DNA of 54,344 nucleotides from an uncultured Synergistales bacterium (GTDB lineage Bacteria; Synergistota; Synergistia; Synergistales; Aminobacteriaceae): the NCBI GenBank assembly GCA_905235735.1, contig CAJOMU010000015.1:1-54344 (forward strand), written 5' to 3'. Under the pieces are notes generated by a model. The model was not told the DNA's origin, did not search any database, and worked only from the letters and a program-made list of their open reading frames with translations. Shown in pieces: positions 26,201 to 35,736 of this stretch. The position numbers and the translations under genes are program-made. How positions within the stretch are numbered: position 1 is the first letter of the stretch; each line of letters starts with the position of its first letter.

Positions 26201-28484
26201 CTTTCAATCCCTTGAGAGTGAACGCAAACCTCGATGTCGTATCGTCAAATACTGCAGGTTCAACACTAACTATGCTGTCATCCCACACTCTGATCTCATC
26301 GGCGTATGCATATCCATAGGCAAGATCTATGCTAACCGGAGTTTCCGTGAAAAGCTGGTACGTGCCATATGTGTCATCGCCCATTTGACCCCAATCTGAT
26401 ACAAAGCAATCGGGATTATACCAGTAGAATTCCCAGTGATAGCTTGTACCATTGTCGTTGAATCTGAAAACAACTCTATAAATTTCATTGTACGTAATTC
26501 CCTCACTCAAGAGGTCAAAGCTGCCAGAAAGTGCTATATCGTCCAAAGGAATATATTCTCTGCCATACATGTACATATCGATGTACACATTAGGTACATT
26601 TTCAGGTTCTACTGCCTTTGACTGATTAGATGGATTGACAAAACGCCAGTCTATACGTGAGATAATATCTCCGCTCCTGATTAGCTCGAAGTACGGCACA
26701 TAGGTTTTGAGCTGTTCATCCTTATCACGGTATGTAGTCTTGTCAATGCTTATGCCGTGAATCACGCCGCTGAGGTCTGAACTGTTAGGAAAATCGACCC
26801 AGAGATTCAAATTTTCCAAATCGTAATTATTCCCAAACCCCAAACTACCGAATGTAATATAATTTTTACCATCCTCGTATTCGATCCAAGCACCCAATGT
26901 GTAACTTATTACTTCATCTCCGCTGTAAATGGCACAGTAAGCCCCAGCAATTTCATCATTAATATCGCCGCTGATTTCCTTTCGCAGAGTGAAATTTGAG
27001 TAATTATTTCTGGCAGAAGGATAATACGGCCTGCCTTCAACAAAATCTGCTACTATATTGCACTTGTTAACATGAGCTTTGAAGTCTGGTTCGTTCTCTG
27101 GTTCCGGCAAATTTCCGTCCTCGTCAGTTACGATTATATAACAGCTTTTTGATATGCCAATCGGGGTAGGTACAGGAACATCATCGGGATTGTCTGGAAC
27201 TTGCACAGGTACATGGAAGTTGATGTCCAAACGCGTAATACCATACTTCAACCCGCTGAACACAAACGATAATGTGGACTTGTTGCCTATATATACATCA
27301 TCGCTGTAAGTTCCTGGCTGAACGTTGAACTCTACATTGTCAACACTCGCTATAGATGGATTCCATACACTTATATCAACAGAAGGATATGTATCCGGGA
27401 GCCCCTGAACGAACACATCAATAGTATCGCCTGAGACAATCTTTATCGTTGAATTGCTAAGGTATTCTCCCCAGTCAACATTTCTGAATTCCCTGTCAGC
27501 AGGGCAGAATGTCCATCTGTACGTGTCATATCCCTTGTCGACTTCAACAGTTACCTCATTCAGTCCATAGTAATATGCTCTAGCCTTATTGTCGCCGTCA
27601 TCAGGGCTGTCGTCAGGTATCTTTGAGATTTCATATTTCAGGACACTGCCGCCGTTATCAGAATACGATTCCCTTCCGTTGTATTCGCCGTAACCATAAC
27701 TACTGTACCCACCAGAACCGTCCCAGTTTTCATACCTTCGAGCATAATTGCCGCTGAAGCTAACCCGCACTGCTGAGACATCAGGGCCAGGTGCAACTGG
27801 TGCAGCTAACGTATCTCCTGACCTCACAAAATACACATTGATTTTTGTGATAAGGTCTTTGCTGTCCGTCTCGAGCTTAACATACGGAACTATAGCTCTG
27901 TCATAAGCTGTCTTCGTGTCTGAAGGTACTATTGCTCCGCCCATTAATACCTTATCTTCAGAACCTAACGCCGGCATGTTCAAGTTCCAGTATACTTTTG
28001 TCCCGGTAAGTGCTGATATGCTGGGATAATCCCAACGGTAAGAGACAATCTGACCGCCGCCGAAATCAAATGTCTCATTGTTATACATGAACCTTTGAAT
28101 GCCCGTATTCTGTCCGAGTACATCATCGCTCTTCGTTCCAACTATCAATGTCCCGTTTACACCTTTGAACCTCGATGCATCACCAACGAGATACAGCTCC
28201 GGCCTCTTCCATATCTCTAGCTCTTCTTCAGAGTTAGGCGGAACAGGGAGCGGAATATTCTGATGAGAACTCCAACTCTTTGGGTAATAACTGAACTGTG
28301 AGTAGTCCGGCTTGTTGTTTATGAGAGGAACATAATTGTTCTCGAACCTCGCATGAAACCATAAGCCACCGGGAACATTAGGCAACACTGAAGCATATGC
28401 TCCAGAACCAACTGACGCAGTGCATGTTATAATAACCATAACAATCAGCATCAGATGCACAAAGAATCTGCGCATAACACACAT
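23229..28484 (-). CDS. Giant secreted modular surface protein with Synergist-CTERM tail
   Basis: A 1751-residue protein. A signal peptide covers ~1-30 (start ATG 28484 has AAGGAGG 8 bases upstream). Three related modules follow up to ~residue 1160. Each has a line like VEGRPYYPSARNN or IEGRPNYKNSG, a 'Y.WEF/RW' segment, and an Ig-like (BIG2-type) end such as WDDSIVSVEPAVF...GLKAGETTIS. Then come an Asp/Pro/Thr repeat region (~1396-1540) and two copies of a smaller domain (FYMFRVPIENVTNPGTS and GVYVFAVTLSNAEAGTN) flanking it. The tail is GGGGCDSGFSIYVLALMGLS plus KRRK. A surface or adhesin-like role is inferred. Its promoter has a G10 spacer tract, so expression may switch. Confidence 0.85.
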   Translation of the reverse strand: MCVMRRFFVHLMLIVMVIITCTASVGSGAYASVLPNVPGGLWFHARFENNYVPLINNKPDYSQFSYYPKSWSSHQNIPLPVPPNSEEELEIWKRPELYLVGDASRFKGVNGTLIVGTKSDDVLGQNTGIQRFMYNNETFDFGGGQIVSYRWDYPSISALTGTKVYWNLNMPALGSEDKVLMGGAIVPSDTKTAYDRAIVPYVKLETDSKDLITKINVYFVRSGDTLAAPVAPGPDVSAVRVSFSGNYARRYENWDGSGGYSSYGYGEYNGRESYSDNGGSVLKYEISKIPDDSPDDGDNKARAYYYGLNEVTVEVDKGYDTYRWTFCPADREFRNVDWGEYLSNSTIKIVSGDTIDVFVQGLPDTYPSVDISVWNPSIASVDNVEFNVQPGTYSDDVYIGNKSTLSFVFSGLKYGITRLDINFHVPVQVPDNPDDVPVPTPIGISKSCYIIVTDEDGNLPEPENEPDFKAHVNKCNIVADFVEGRPYYPSARNNYSNFTLRKEISGDINDEIAGAYCAIYSGDEVISYTLGAWIEYEDGKNYITFGSLGFGNNYDLENLNLWVDFPNSSDLSGVIHGISIDKTTYRDKDEQLKTYVPYFELIRSGDIISRIDWRFVNPSNQSKAVEPENVPNVYIDMYMYGREYIPLDDIALSGSFDLLSEGITYNEIYRVVFRFNDNGTSYHWEFYWYNPDCFVSDWGQMGDDTYGTYQLFTETPVSIDLAYGYAYADEIRVWDDSIVSVEPAVFDDTTSRFAFTLKGLKAGETTISFIAHNPENVYSDGTQQYYATQRKIRVIEGTMPDVDPDPDVVIESSDLEVSYEDNPAVIIPLIEGRPNYKNSGFESRRITLTRENINWDGDWETLREKLRGTLYAYVSGDPEPYETRELYPTDLYNYFSENTHRMMWRVRYYCELYRTPNQDVHIEWKFTDSLINDGSYDIQASKAKTPQEQLDTRKPYVELSMNGLNVTEIRYGFVDSSDNKITPDVTSVDIQVFGRADYYGSSLLASASGTNGTIELEYPASGIENIYVYFEEDGITYRWRFDNDRAWNSDSEYVRSWGGLVTDDYLPLVMKAGEVKDINIILNRNYGTPMPFVGNTSIVSMDVLNTTYSNVSIMLTALKAGMTTFTLSYGYSSTYAREIWVADDKGGVPGLTDDVDAFINELRAMVSQDRNGSKGDEYESPYPAPEPEPTPEYDEESKDVGVEGLSVYPRFAMPDYTSDMANEAISNYMYNLNLGDVEEFVDGIYYDITTSVDAVQAFNKLSADLINMDTPQLLAVVLPEFEVNYAGFYMFRVPIENVTNPGTSIFFVSGEIAKEDAEIVNVSAVPMPETEVEDTLKNDRMLFVDDDGFPCSVISGDEYINVVAYFGEGTYSPIITAEATQKDVELILAKIRPVQPTPTPTPTPTPAPNDDDDDNVQPNPNPTPSDDVKPTPSDDIRPTPSDDVRPTPSDDVRPTPSDDVRPTPSDDIRPTPTPSDDIRPTPTPSDDVRPTPTPSDDVRPTPTPNDDVRPTPTPSDDVRPTPTPSDDVRPTPTPSDDVQPTPTSGRNVKPDTTPLNLDSIGSRIIGLLGLSSGTEVLELPESSYGSQRDVSDLSDEDRSAIPSNETVVGVLPIIVVTRQGVYVFAVTLSNAEAGTNIVLHMMSENTSASANVFDSASDTEDAYKFLDDDGNEITTVPANKHINIAAYMEPGKTYAPVITTVASSPSPTPSPTPDNNNNSAPGSSGGGGCDSGFSIYVLALMGLSLISKRRK
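23870..24300 (-). repeat. In-frame tandem repeats encoding (PTP)SDD(V/I)R linker
   Basis: About fifteen units of 18 to 24 bases encode PTPSDDVR and PTPTPSDDVR repeats, bordered by PTPTPT and DDDDD. All units are multiples of three, so copy-number change alters linker length but not the frame. Confidence 0.9.
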
Positions 28485-28546
28485 AAAAACTGCCTCCTTA
28501 AATAATATAAATCAGTAATTTGGATAATATGAATAAACAGTTATAC

Positions 28547-28576
28547 ATACTAACACCCCCCCCCCTAAAAAGTCAA
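28547..28576 (-). promoter_or_regulatory. Promoter with a G10 spacer tract, giant surface protein
   Basis: Read on the minus strand: TTGACT (28576-28571), then TTTTA, ten G (28565-28556), TGT, then TAGTAT (28552-28547). The spacer to TAGTAT is 18 bases and would be the optimal 17 with G9. An alternative -10, TATAAC (28545-28540), would give 25 bases. The start codon is about 63 bases downstream. The layout equals known phase-variable promoters in which a homopolymer sets -35/-10 spacing. Confidence 0.6.
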
Positions 28577-28654
28577 GTGCGTTTTTAAATCTTCAAATCT
28601 TTTTCTCTGTTATACTTGTTGCATAATATTTTTTGTCAGGAGGCTTTCTTTCTC

Positions 28655-30277
28655 ATGGACATTAAAACTTTCTTCAACATCGTAGGTGGAGTCGCGTTAT
28701 TCCTTTACGGCATTAAGTTAATGAGTGAAGCATTACAGTTCATCGCTGGCGACCATATGCGTAAACTCATCGGTACTCTCACTAAAACTCCCCTTCGCGG
28801 AATATTCGTAGGCATTCTCGTTACCGTTCTCATTCAATCTTCAACTGGCACTACCGTTATGACCGTCAGCTTCGTGAACAGCGGCCTTCTGAATCTCACT
28901 CAGGCTATAGGCATCATAATGGGAGCTAACATAGGAACAACCGTTACAGCACAGATAATCGCATTCAAGATTGAAGCCTTTGCTTTGCCGTTAATCGCAA
29001 TCGGTGTCGTACTTTCAATGTTCAAAGTCAAAAAACAAATCGCTTATCTTGCAAGCGGCATCGTAGGACTTGGCCTGCTCTTTATGGGAATGCAATTCAT
29101 CGAAAGTGCAGCAGGTGTAATATCAGAACATAAAGACCTCCTTCTGTTGCTCAGTGCTAATCCGTTTACAGGTGTTGTCGCAGGTGTTATTCTGACGATT
29201 ATCATTCAGTCCAGCGCGGCTACAATCGGTCTCACTATGGCTCTTGCTTCTCAGGGTCTCATTGACCTTGATGCGGCTATTCCCATTATTCTGGGTACTA
29301 ATTTAGGTACTACTCTCACAGTCATTGTTGTCTCAATGAGTGAAAGCAGACCAGCTAAACAGGCAGCAGCAGCTCACGTTCTCTTCAACCTCATAGGTTC
29401 GATACTATGTCTAATAGTACTGCCTCTCTATAAGGAGATAGTCGCAATGAGTGCAAGTGATATTGAACGTCAGATAGCTAACTCTCACATGATATTCAAC
29501 GTCATAATCACAATAGTATTCTTCCCGTTCGTATCGCTGCTCGCAAAATTAATTGAAACATTAATTCCAATTACACCTGAAAAGAAACCCGAAGATGTTA
29601 TGTATCTTGACCCGACACTCATCAACGTATCAACTGCTTCCGCCGTTGCCGCAGTGAAAGATGAATTGATGCACATGGGAAGAATCATTTACGGAATGTT
29701 TGAACTGGTTCGCGAATCATTCTTCAGCTACGACCAAAATCAAATGGAAGATAGACTGAAGAGATTCAATTCGTATGAGCAGAGCATAAACACAATCACC
29801 AGAGCAATATCTGAATATGCATCTGAAATATGGCAACGCGGAGTTTCTGATGACGTATCAACTGTTCTTGGCTGTTACGTGAATGCCTCGCTTGACCTCG
29901 AAAGAATCGGAGACAGAGCAGAAAATCTCATTGAACGATGCGATTACATGGATAACTATTTATCGAAGGATGCAATTGAAGAGTTCAAAGACATGTACGA
30001 TACGACTATGTTAGCTGTGGGTACGTCAATGTCATCACTGAAGGATGAGAATGCAGGTGAAGCTCATGAAGTGATTGAAGACTTAGAGAGGCGTATCGAC
30101 AATCAGGAACGCACATACAGAAAGAATCACATCGAGAGATTGAATCGCGGTGAATGCGACCCTGAAAAAGGCGTGAACTACATTACGTTACTGAGCAACC
30201 TTGAGAGAATAGGCGACCATAGCAACAACATAGCAGGTTACACGCTCGATATAATTTCGGTGAACGAGAGAGCATGA
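28655..30277 (+). CDS. Na/Pi cotransporter family protein with PhoU-like tail
   Basis: A membrane protein of 540 residues from ATG 28655 (CAGGAGG 11 bases upstream). Two inverted Na/Pi repeats carry the QSS motifs (VLIQSSTGTTVM and IIIQSSAATIGL) typical of NptA/YjbB phosphate transporters. The C-terminal ~200 residues are PhoU-like helices with two copies of a LERIGD motif. It moves phosphate across the inner membrane, probably with Na+. The pbpC start overlaps its stop by four bases. Confidence 0.88.
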   Translation: MDIKTFFNIVGGVALFLYGIKLMSEALQFIAGDHMRKLIGTLTKTPLRGIFVGILVTVLIQSSTGTTVMTVSFVNSGLLNLTQAIGIIMGANIGTTVTAQIIAFKIEAFALPLIAIGVVLSMFKVKKQIAYLASGIVGLGLLFMGMQFIESAAGVISEHKDLLLLLSANPFTGVVAGVILTIIIQSSAATIGLTMALASQGLIDLDAAIPIILGTNLGTTLTVIVVSMSESRPAKQAAAAHVLFNLIGSILCLIVLPLYKEIVAMSASDIERQIANSHMIFNVIITIVFFPFVSLLAKLIETLIPITPEKKPEDVMYLDPTLINVSTASAVAAVKDELMHMGRIIYGMFELVRESFFSYDQNQMEDRLKRFNSYEQSINTITRAISEYASEIWQRGVSDDVSTVLGCYVNASLDLERIGDRAENLIERCDYMDNYLSKDAIEEFKDMYDTTMLAVGTSMSSLKDENAGEAHEVIEDLERRIDNQERTYRKNHIERLNRGECDPEKGVNYITLLSNLERIGDHSNNIAGYTLDIISVNERA

Positions 30278-32514
30278 AGAAAATTCTGATTTCAATTGTA
30301 ATTCTAATTGCAGGAGTGTTCGCGTTCTTATGGTTCAGCATAGACGTTAATCCTGATAGAGTTACGACTATATACGGTTCACCTGCACTCTATGACATCA
30401 ACGGCAAATTATTTCACGTGAGATTGTCGCCTGATTCGGAGTGGCAGATTCAAATTCCGTTGAACGAGATGGGAAAATGGCTTCCGTTGGTGGCAGTTAA
30501 TGCTGAAGACGGAAGATTCTTCTCTCATCCGGGAATTGATTTGATTGCATTAATGCGCGCTATCTTTCAGGATTTAACGAGAGGGCGTGTTGTATCAGGA
30601 GCATCAACGATAACGACTCAGGTTATCCGAATGGCGGTATCGGAACGTGAAAGGCGAAAACGTACACTGCCAACGAAAATTCGAGAGTTCATAATGGCAT
30701 TGAAGATAGAGCGAGAACTCACGAAAGAGCAAATTCTTGAATGCTATTTGAATCTCGCGCCATTTGGGGGGAATATCAGGGGAGTACAGGCGGCGTCATT
30801 AATATATTTTGGGAAGACTGCATCACAAATCTCAAGAGGGGAGGCATGTCTGCTAATCGGAATGCTCAAAGGCCCTACGCTTTACCGTCCCGACCTTAGA
30901 CCTTCAGCCGCAAGACGGAGACGCAATGACATAATAGCACTGATGGAACGCAAGAACGTCTTCACGTATGAGGAAGCGAGACGCGCATATCGAGAGGAAC
31001 TTCCCGGACGAAAATTTGAAATGCCTTCAAGAGCATGGCATTATTCGGAATTAATGTTCAGTCAAAATCCTCAGCATGTACAGAGATACGATACGACATT
31101 GAACCTTGAGATACAGGTGAAACTTGAAGCGATACTGAAGCAATCGTTAAATGAATTTCCGCGTAGTATAACGTTATCGGCAGGCATAGTGGACAATAAG
31201 GTGGCAGAATTAGTAGGATGGGTAGGAAATGCGCGGTTCGTCTACAAGTCTGATTCGTCATCTTCATCATGGGTTGACTGCGGGAGAGCACCTCGATCAC
31301 CTGGTTCAACATTGAAGCCTCTCGCATATCTCTCAGCAATCGAACAGGGCATACTCACACCTTCAACATTGCTTGCGGATACATCAGCGGCATTCTCAGG
31401 ACGTGCACCACGAAACTTTGACCTTCAATATAGAGGAGCAGTTACAGCACGTTCTGCACTTTCTGAATCTCTCAATGCTCCTGCTGTACGTGTATTGCGT
31501 TTTGCAGGCAACGATAACGTTCTCAATCTCATGCGCGAGGCAGGACTTCGTCATTTGAATCAGTCATCGAAATATTACGGTGATAGTTTGATTCTCGGAG
31601 GCTGTGATGTAACTCTCCTTGAGGAACTCGAAGCATATACTATGATTGCCTCACTTGGAATTCACAGACCTTTACGATTGTTGCAGGAAGCTCCAGAGAT
31701 AAGCGGAAGGTTAGCGAGTTCTGCGGGTTGCTGGCTCATATCGGATATTCTGATTCACAGAGGAGAACTATCAATGCTTGCACGAAATACACTCGGTGCA
31801 AAATGGCGCGTTGCATTGAAGACGGGAACATCATACGGTCTTCGTGATGCGTGGTGTGCCGCTTGGACTCCTGATTACACTGTTGTAGTGTGGGCAGGAA
31901 ACCCTGAAGGTGATTCATGGCCGGGACTTGTCGGTGCGAGGGCAGCTGCTCCTGTTGCAGTGAAGATACTTCGTTCTGTATCTCCTAAATCAGAATGGTA
32001 CGATAAACCCAGTAACCTAACTATGCAGAAGGTATGCGCTCTCTCTGGTAAACCTCCGACTGCGTTATGTCCTTCACTCAAATATGAATGGGCTATCGAT
32101 GGCGTAACTAAAACTTTTCCATGTAACATGCACGTGATTAAAGAAGGTCAATCAGTCGTGAATATGCCTGCGGGATTCAGTGAGAGCCTCAAGAACAACA
32201 ATGAACGGATCGACATCAACAAGAAGAGTTCAACTCTCAGTATCATATCTCCCATTCCTGGAGCTTCATACTTCGCAGCCCCTCTCGACTATGAACGTAA
32301 AATACCAATGAAGGCAGAAGGTTCAAAGGGACGTTTATGGTGGTATCTAGACGGAGTATATATCGGTTCGTCTGAAGGAAAGAGCACATTCTTTCATGAT
32401 GTTCCTGACGGTGAACATGTAATCAGTGCAGCAGATGAAGCAGGACACAGTGCAAAAGTTAATGTGAAGGTGTTCACACCCGGCAGAAGAACTCAGAGTG
32501 AATTGCTGTTTTGA
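30274..32514 (+). CDS. pbpC: Penicillin-binding protein 1C
   Basis: A 746-residue bifunctional peptidoglycan synthase. One N-terminal membrane helix; glycosyltransferase (GT51) motifs VNAEDGRFFSHPGID, GASTITTQV and ALKIERELTKEQILE; transpeptidase with SxxK in SPGSTLKPLAY, SxN in SESLNAP and KTG in ALKTGTS; then the PBP1C C-terminal domain (~590-746, YLDGVYIG). Normal length. Co-translated with the phosphate transporter gene. Confidence 0.92.
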   Translation: MKKILISIVILIAGVFAFLWFSIDVNPDRVTTIYGSPALYDINGKLFHVRLSPDSEWQIQIPLNEMGKWLPLVAVNAEDGRFFSHPGIDLIALMRAIFQDLTRGRVVSGASTITTQVIRMAVSERERRKRTLPTKIREFIMALKIERELTKEQILECYLNLAPFGGNIRGVQAASLIYFGKTASQISRGEACLLIGMLKGPTLYRPDLRPSAARRRRNDIIALMERKNVFTYEEARRAYREELPGRKFEMPSRAWHYSELMFSQNPQHVQRYDTTLNLEIQVKLEAILKQSLNEFPRSITLSAGIVDNKVAELVGWVGNARFVYKSDSSSSSWVDCGRAPRSPGSTLKPLAYLSAIEQGILTPSTLLADTSAAFSGRAPRNFDLQYRGAVTARSALSESLNAPAVRVLRFAGNDNVLNLMREAGLRHLNQSSKYYGDSLILGGCDVTLLEELEAYTMIASLGIHRPLRLLQEAPEISGRLASSAGCWLISDILIHRGELSMLARNTLGAKWRVALKTGTSYGLRDAWCAAWTPDYTVVVWAGNPEGDSWPGLVGARAAAPVAVKILRSVSPKSEWYDKPSNLTMQKVCALSGKPPTALCPSLKYEWAIDGVTKTFPCNMHVIKEGQSVVNMPAGFSESLKNNNERIDINKKSSTLSIISPIPGASYFAAPLDYERKIPMKAEGSKGRLWWYLDGVYIGSSEGKSTFFHDVPDGEHVISAADEAGHSAKVNVKVFTPGRRTQSELLF

Positions 32515-32573
32515 TTTCTGAATCGTCCTCCCGAAAATATAATATATAATGAATTTCATCACATTTTGAATTT

Positions 32574-32598
32574 CAACCCGTACTGACGGGTTTATATA
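32574..32598 (+). terminator. Hairpin after pbpC
   Basis: AACCCGT pairs with ACGGGTT and is followed by TATATATA. It may end pbpC or sit in the rnj leader, since two overlapping TATAAT boxes (32538-32550) lie just upstream. Confidence 0.45.
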
Positions 32599-32629
32599 TA
32601 AATATCTTTCAATAAGGGAGGCAGAAAAT

Positions 32630-34369
32630 TTGACTTTCAAACGGAAAAAATTTTCACAGACAGATTTACAGGAACATCTTAACTTCATTCCATTGGGAGG
32701 ATTAGGCGAAATAGGAAAAAATATGTACGTCCTCGAATACAATGATGAAATGATAGTTATAGACAGCGGATTGAAATTCCCAGACAGCGAATTGCCCGGC
32801 ATTGATTACATTGTGCCTGACATAACATATCTTGAGAATAACCGTGAAAGAATTCTCGCAATCATCATCTCTCATGGCCATGAAGACCATACAGGAGGAC
32901 TTCCTTATGTACTTTCGCATCTCGATGTTCCTATTTATGGAACGCAATTAACTCTTGGCCTCATCAGGAATAAACTTCAGGATGATCTGCCCGGCTTCAA
33001 ACCGAAAACGTTCGAGATAAGAGCAGGTGATGTGATAAAAATCGGTTCATTCACGATTAGATTCATTGCTGTGGCACATTCAATACCTGACGGAGTAGCA
33101 CTCTCAATTGATACGCCTCTGGGAAGAATCATTCACACCGGCGATTTCAAACTCGACAGCACTCCAATAGACGGACGTGTTACGGATTACGGAGCTCTTG
33201 CTGAAGAAGGCGACAAAGGTGTTATGCTCTTATGTTCAGACAGTACGAACGCTGAACGTAAAGGTTTCACTCCATCAGAACGAATCATTTCAGGAACTCT
33301 CGATAATCTCTACAGGACGTACAGAAACAAGAGAATCATAATCTCATCATTCGCAAGTAACGTTCACAGAATTCAACAGGTTGCGGATGTATCTGCTCGT
33401 TTCAACAGGAAAATTGCTTTTCTCGGACGAAGCATGATTCGAAATGTCGAACTTGCTCGCGATACAGGATATTTGAAGATTGATTCTAAAACCATAATAC
33501 CAATTGAAGAGAGCTGGAAATATTCAGATAATCAGTTAGTAATCATCACTACAGGAAGTCAGGGTGAACCATTCAGCGGATTAGTTACTATGAGCAAAGG
33601 TGAAAACAAAGCCGTAGTTCTCGGTGAACATGATGTAGTGTTTCTTCTTGCATCAGTCATTCCTGGAAATGAAAAGCTCGTGAACAATACAATCAACAGA
33701 TTATTTGCTCAGGGCTGCGAAGTAGTGTATGAGAAGGAGAGACAGATTCACGTATCAGGACATGCATCATCTGAAGAGTTAAAGATTATCATGAACATCA
33801 CAAGACCTCAGTACTTTGTTCCAATTCACGGAGAGTATAAGCATATGGTGAGGCATTCACAGTTAGCGCAGGAAGTTGGAATCCCTCAGAAAAATATATT
33901 CCTCATGACTAACGGTGAAGTCTTAACGTTCACGAGGAATGCACCGCCTTATAAAAACGGACATGTTCAGTCAGGCGCAGTAATCATTGACGGGAATGCG
34001 GCGGGAAGCATAAAGAGTGAAGTGATGAAAGAGAGACGCGAAATTGCAGAGGATGGAGTTCTTGTTGTTGCGGCTGCTATTGATGACAAAGGCAATCTGT
34101 TATCACCTGTAGCCATTGAGACACAGGGAGTGTTCATCTCTGAAGACAGCAAACAGGTGTTCAATGAATTATATGCGGTATCAGAACGAGCAATACAGGA
34201 GTTCTCAGGTAAACGAGCGAACATAGATGCATTGAAGAAAACGATAAAAGCAAGAGTTCGTGATGTACTGAGAAAACGAAACTCATCATTTGCTGTAGTT
34301 CTGCCGGTAATATCAGTAAAATATTCAGGTTATGAAGAATCATCATTCTTTGAGAAAGATTTCTTTTAG
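32630..34369 (+). CDS. rnj: Ribonuclease J
   Basis: A 579-residue metallo-beta-lactamase/beta-CASP RNase. Metal ligands in ISHGHEDHTGGLPY and IIHTGDFKLD; CSDSTNAERKGFTPSE marks the beta-CASP part; HVSGHASSEELK and PIHGEYKHM complete the site; a C-terminal domain follows. It degrades and matures RNA 5'-3' and by internal cuts. It starts with TTG 32630 after GGGAGG 8 bases upstream. uppP follows 12 bases later. Confidence 0.93.
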   Translation: MTFKRKKFSQTDLQEHLNFIPLGGLGEIGKNMYVLEYNDEMIVIDSGLKFPDSELPGIDYIVPDITYLENNRERILAIIISHGHEDHTGGLPYVLSHLDVPIYGTQLTLGLIRNKLQDDLPGFKPKTFEIRAGDVIKIGSFTIRFIAVAHSIPDGVALSIDTPLGRIIHTGDFKLDSTPIDGRVTDYGALAEEGDKGVMLLCSDSTNAERKGFTPSERIISGTLDNLYRTYRNKRIIISSFASNVHRIQQVADVSARFNRKIAFLGRSMIRNVELARDTGYLKIDSKTIIPIEESWKYSDNQLVIITTGSQGEPFSGLVTMSKGENKAVVLGEHDVVFLLASVIPGNEKLVNNTINRLFAQGCEVVYEKERQIHVSGHASSEELKIIMNITRPQYFVPIHGEYKHMVRHSQLAQEVGIPQKNIFLMTNGEVLTFTRNAPPYKNGHVQSGAVIIDGNAAGSIKSEVMKERREIAEDGVLVVAAAIDDKGNLLSPVAIETQGVFISEDSKQVFNELYAVSERAIQEFSGKRANIDALKKTIKARVRDVLRKRNSSFAVVLPVISVKYSGYEESSFFEKDFF

Positions 34370-34381
34370 GTAGGTGTTAAT

Positions 34382-35170
34382 ATGCTTCACACAATTATAT
34401 TAGGTATCGTTCAAGGGTTATGCGAGTTTCTTCCTGTCAGTAGTTCAGGACATCTTGCATTGTTTCAGCACTTCTTCGGCTTAGGGAATGACAATCTTGT
34501 AGCATTCGATTTGCTTCTTCATGTTCCGACTGTGCTCGTCATTCTGATATTCTTCTGGCGTGATGTAGTTCGCATTATCGTCGAATGGTTCAGCGGTTGG
34601 TTCAGCAAACGAAAGTTATCGGGCTGGTCTTACGGGTGGGCAATAATAATCGCAACTATCATGACTGCGGCAGGATTACCATTGAGAAAACTTGTTGATG
34701 AGTTATCGAGTTCACCGTTATATGTAGGATGCGGATTAATATTCACGGCACTAATCATGTTCGTAGTTCCGTTAATCTCTCGCGGCAGAACGAATTCATC
34801 AATAATGAAGATTGCGGTCGTTGTGGGAATTGCACAAGGTATAGCAGTATTGCCCGGAGTATCACGTTCAGGAATGACGATAATGGCGGGTTTGCTAATG
34901 GGATTGAGTGTGAGTGAGGCATTCAGATTCTCATTCTTAATTTCCGTTCCTGCTGTATTGGGCGCATCATTACTTGAGGCATTGAAGATGTTCAAGTCAG
35001 GGGAGGCAATATTCCTGCCTGAAGGGGCATTATGGGCGGCAATAGCGGCATTCGTATTTGGATTTGCGGCATTAATGCTCGTTCGTAAAGTTATTCTCGC
35101 AGGCAAGTGGGGATATTTCAGTCTCTATTGCTTCATCGTTGGTGTTACGGCTATCGTTCTGTCGTTATGA
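34382..35170 (+). CDS. uppP: Undecaprenyl-diphosphatase
   Basis: A 262-residue inner-membrane protein with the two family motifs, GLCEFLPVSSSGHLAL near the N-terminus and GIAVLPGVSRSGMTIMAGLLMG centrally. It recycles the lipid carrier for peptidoglycan and surface glycans, and gives bacitracin resistance when abundant. Its stop overlaps the maf start (ATGA). Confidence 0.95.
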   Translation: MLHTIILGIVQGLCEFLPVSSSGHLALFQHFFGLGNDNLVAFDLLLHVPTVLVILIFFWRDVVRIIVEWFSGWFSKRKLSGWSYGWAIIIATIMTAAGLPLRKLVDELSSSPLYVGCGLIFTALIMFVVPLISRGRTNSSIMKIAVVVGIAQGIAVLPGVSRSGMTIMAGLLMGLSVSEAFRFSFLISVPAVLGASLLEALKMFKSGEAIFLPEGALWAAIAAFVFGFAALMLVRKVILAGKWGYFSLYCFIVGVTAIVLSL

Positions 35171-35736
35171 TGAGAATGGTATTAGCGTCAGGAAGTCCAA
35201 GAAGGCGTGAATTGCTTCAGTCTCTTGGACTTTCGTTTGATATTTACAGGCCGGATGTCGATGAAAGTGTTATTGAAGGTGAATCACCTCATGAATTATG
35301 CATGAGACTATCACGATTGAAAGCGGAAGCAGGAGCGGAAAAGTTTTCTGATTCACTCATCATTGCGGCAGATACTATCGTTGTGATTGACGGATTGATT
35401 CTCGGAAAGCCTAAAGACAGAACAGATGCATTCAATATGCTGAAGAGACTTCAAGGGAGGTGGCACGAGGTCATAACGGGAATAAGTATATGCATGAAGA
35501 AAAATATTCTCTCACATGACGAACATACGCAGGTGAAGTTCCGTTCGCTCAGTGATGAAGAAATCCGTGCATATATTTCGACTGGTGAATGCGATGATAA
35601 AGCCGGAGCATATGCAGTTCAAGGTTACGGTTCATTATTGGTTGAAGGGATTGAAGGAGATTATTTCAATGTCGTGGGATTACCTTTATGCAGTCTTGGA
35701 AGAATGCTCGGTGTATTCGGAATGAAAATATTTTAG
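35167..35736 (+). CDS. maf: Maf family nucleotide pyrophosphatase
   Basis: A 189-residue protein starting MMRMVLASGSPRRRELLQSL. The ADTIVVIDG and GKPKD motifs and a KAGAYAVQGYG segment define the Maf/YhdE family, which hydrolyses dTTP, UTP or modified nucleotides. The open frame extends upstream, but ATG 35167 overlaps the uppP stop and begins at the family N-terminus. Confidence 0.92.
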   Translation: MMRMVLASGSPRRRELLQSLGLSFDIYRPDVDESVIEGESPHELCMRLSRLKAEAGAEKFSDSLIIAADTIVVIDGLILGKPKDRTDAFNMLKRLQGRWHEVITGISICMKKNILSHDEHTQVKFRSLSDEEIRAYISTGECDDKAGAYAVQGYGSLLVEGIEGDYFNVVGLPLCSLGRMLGVFGMKIF

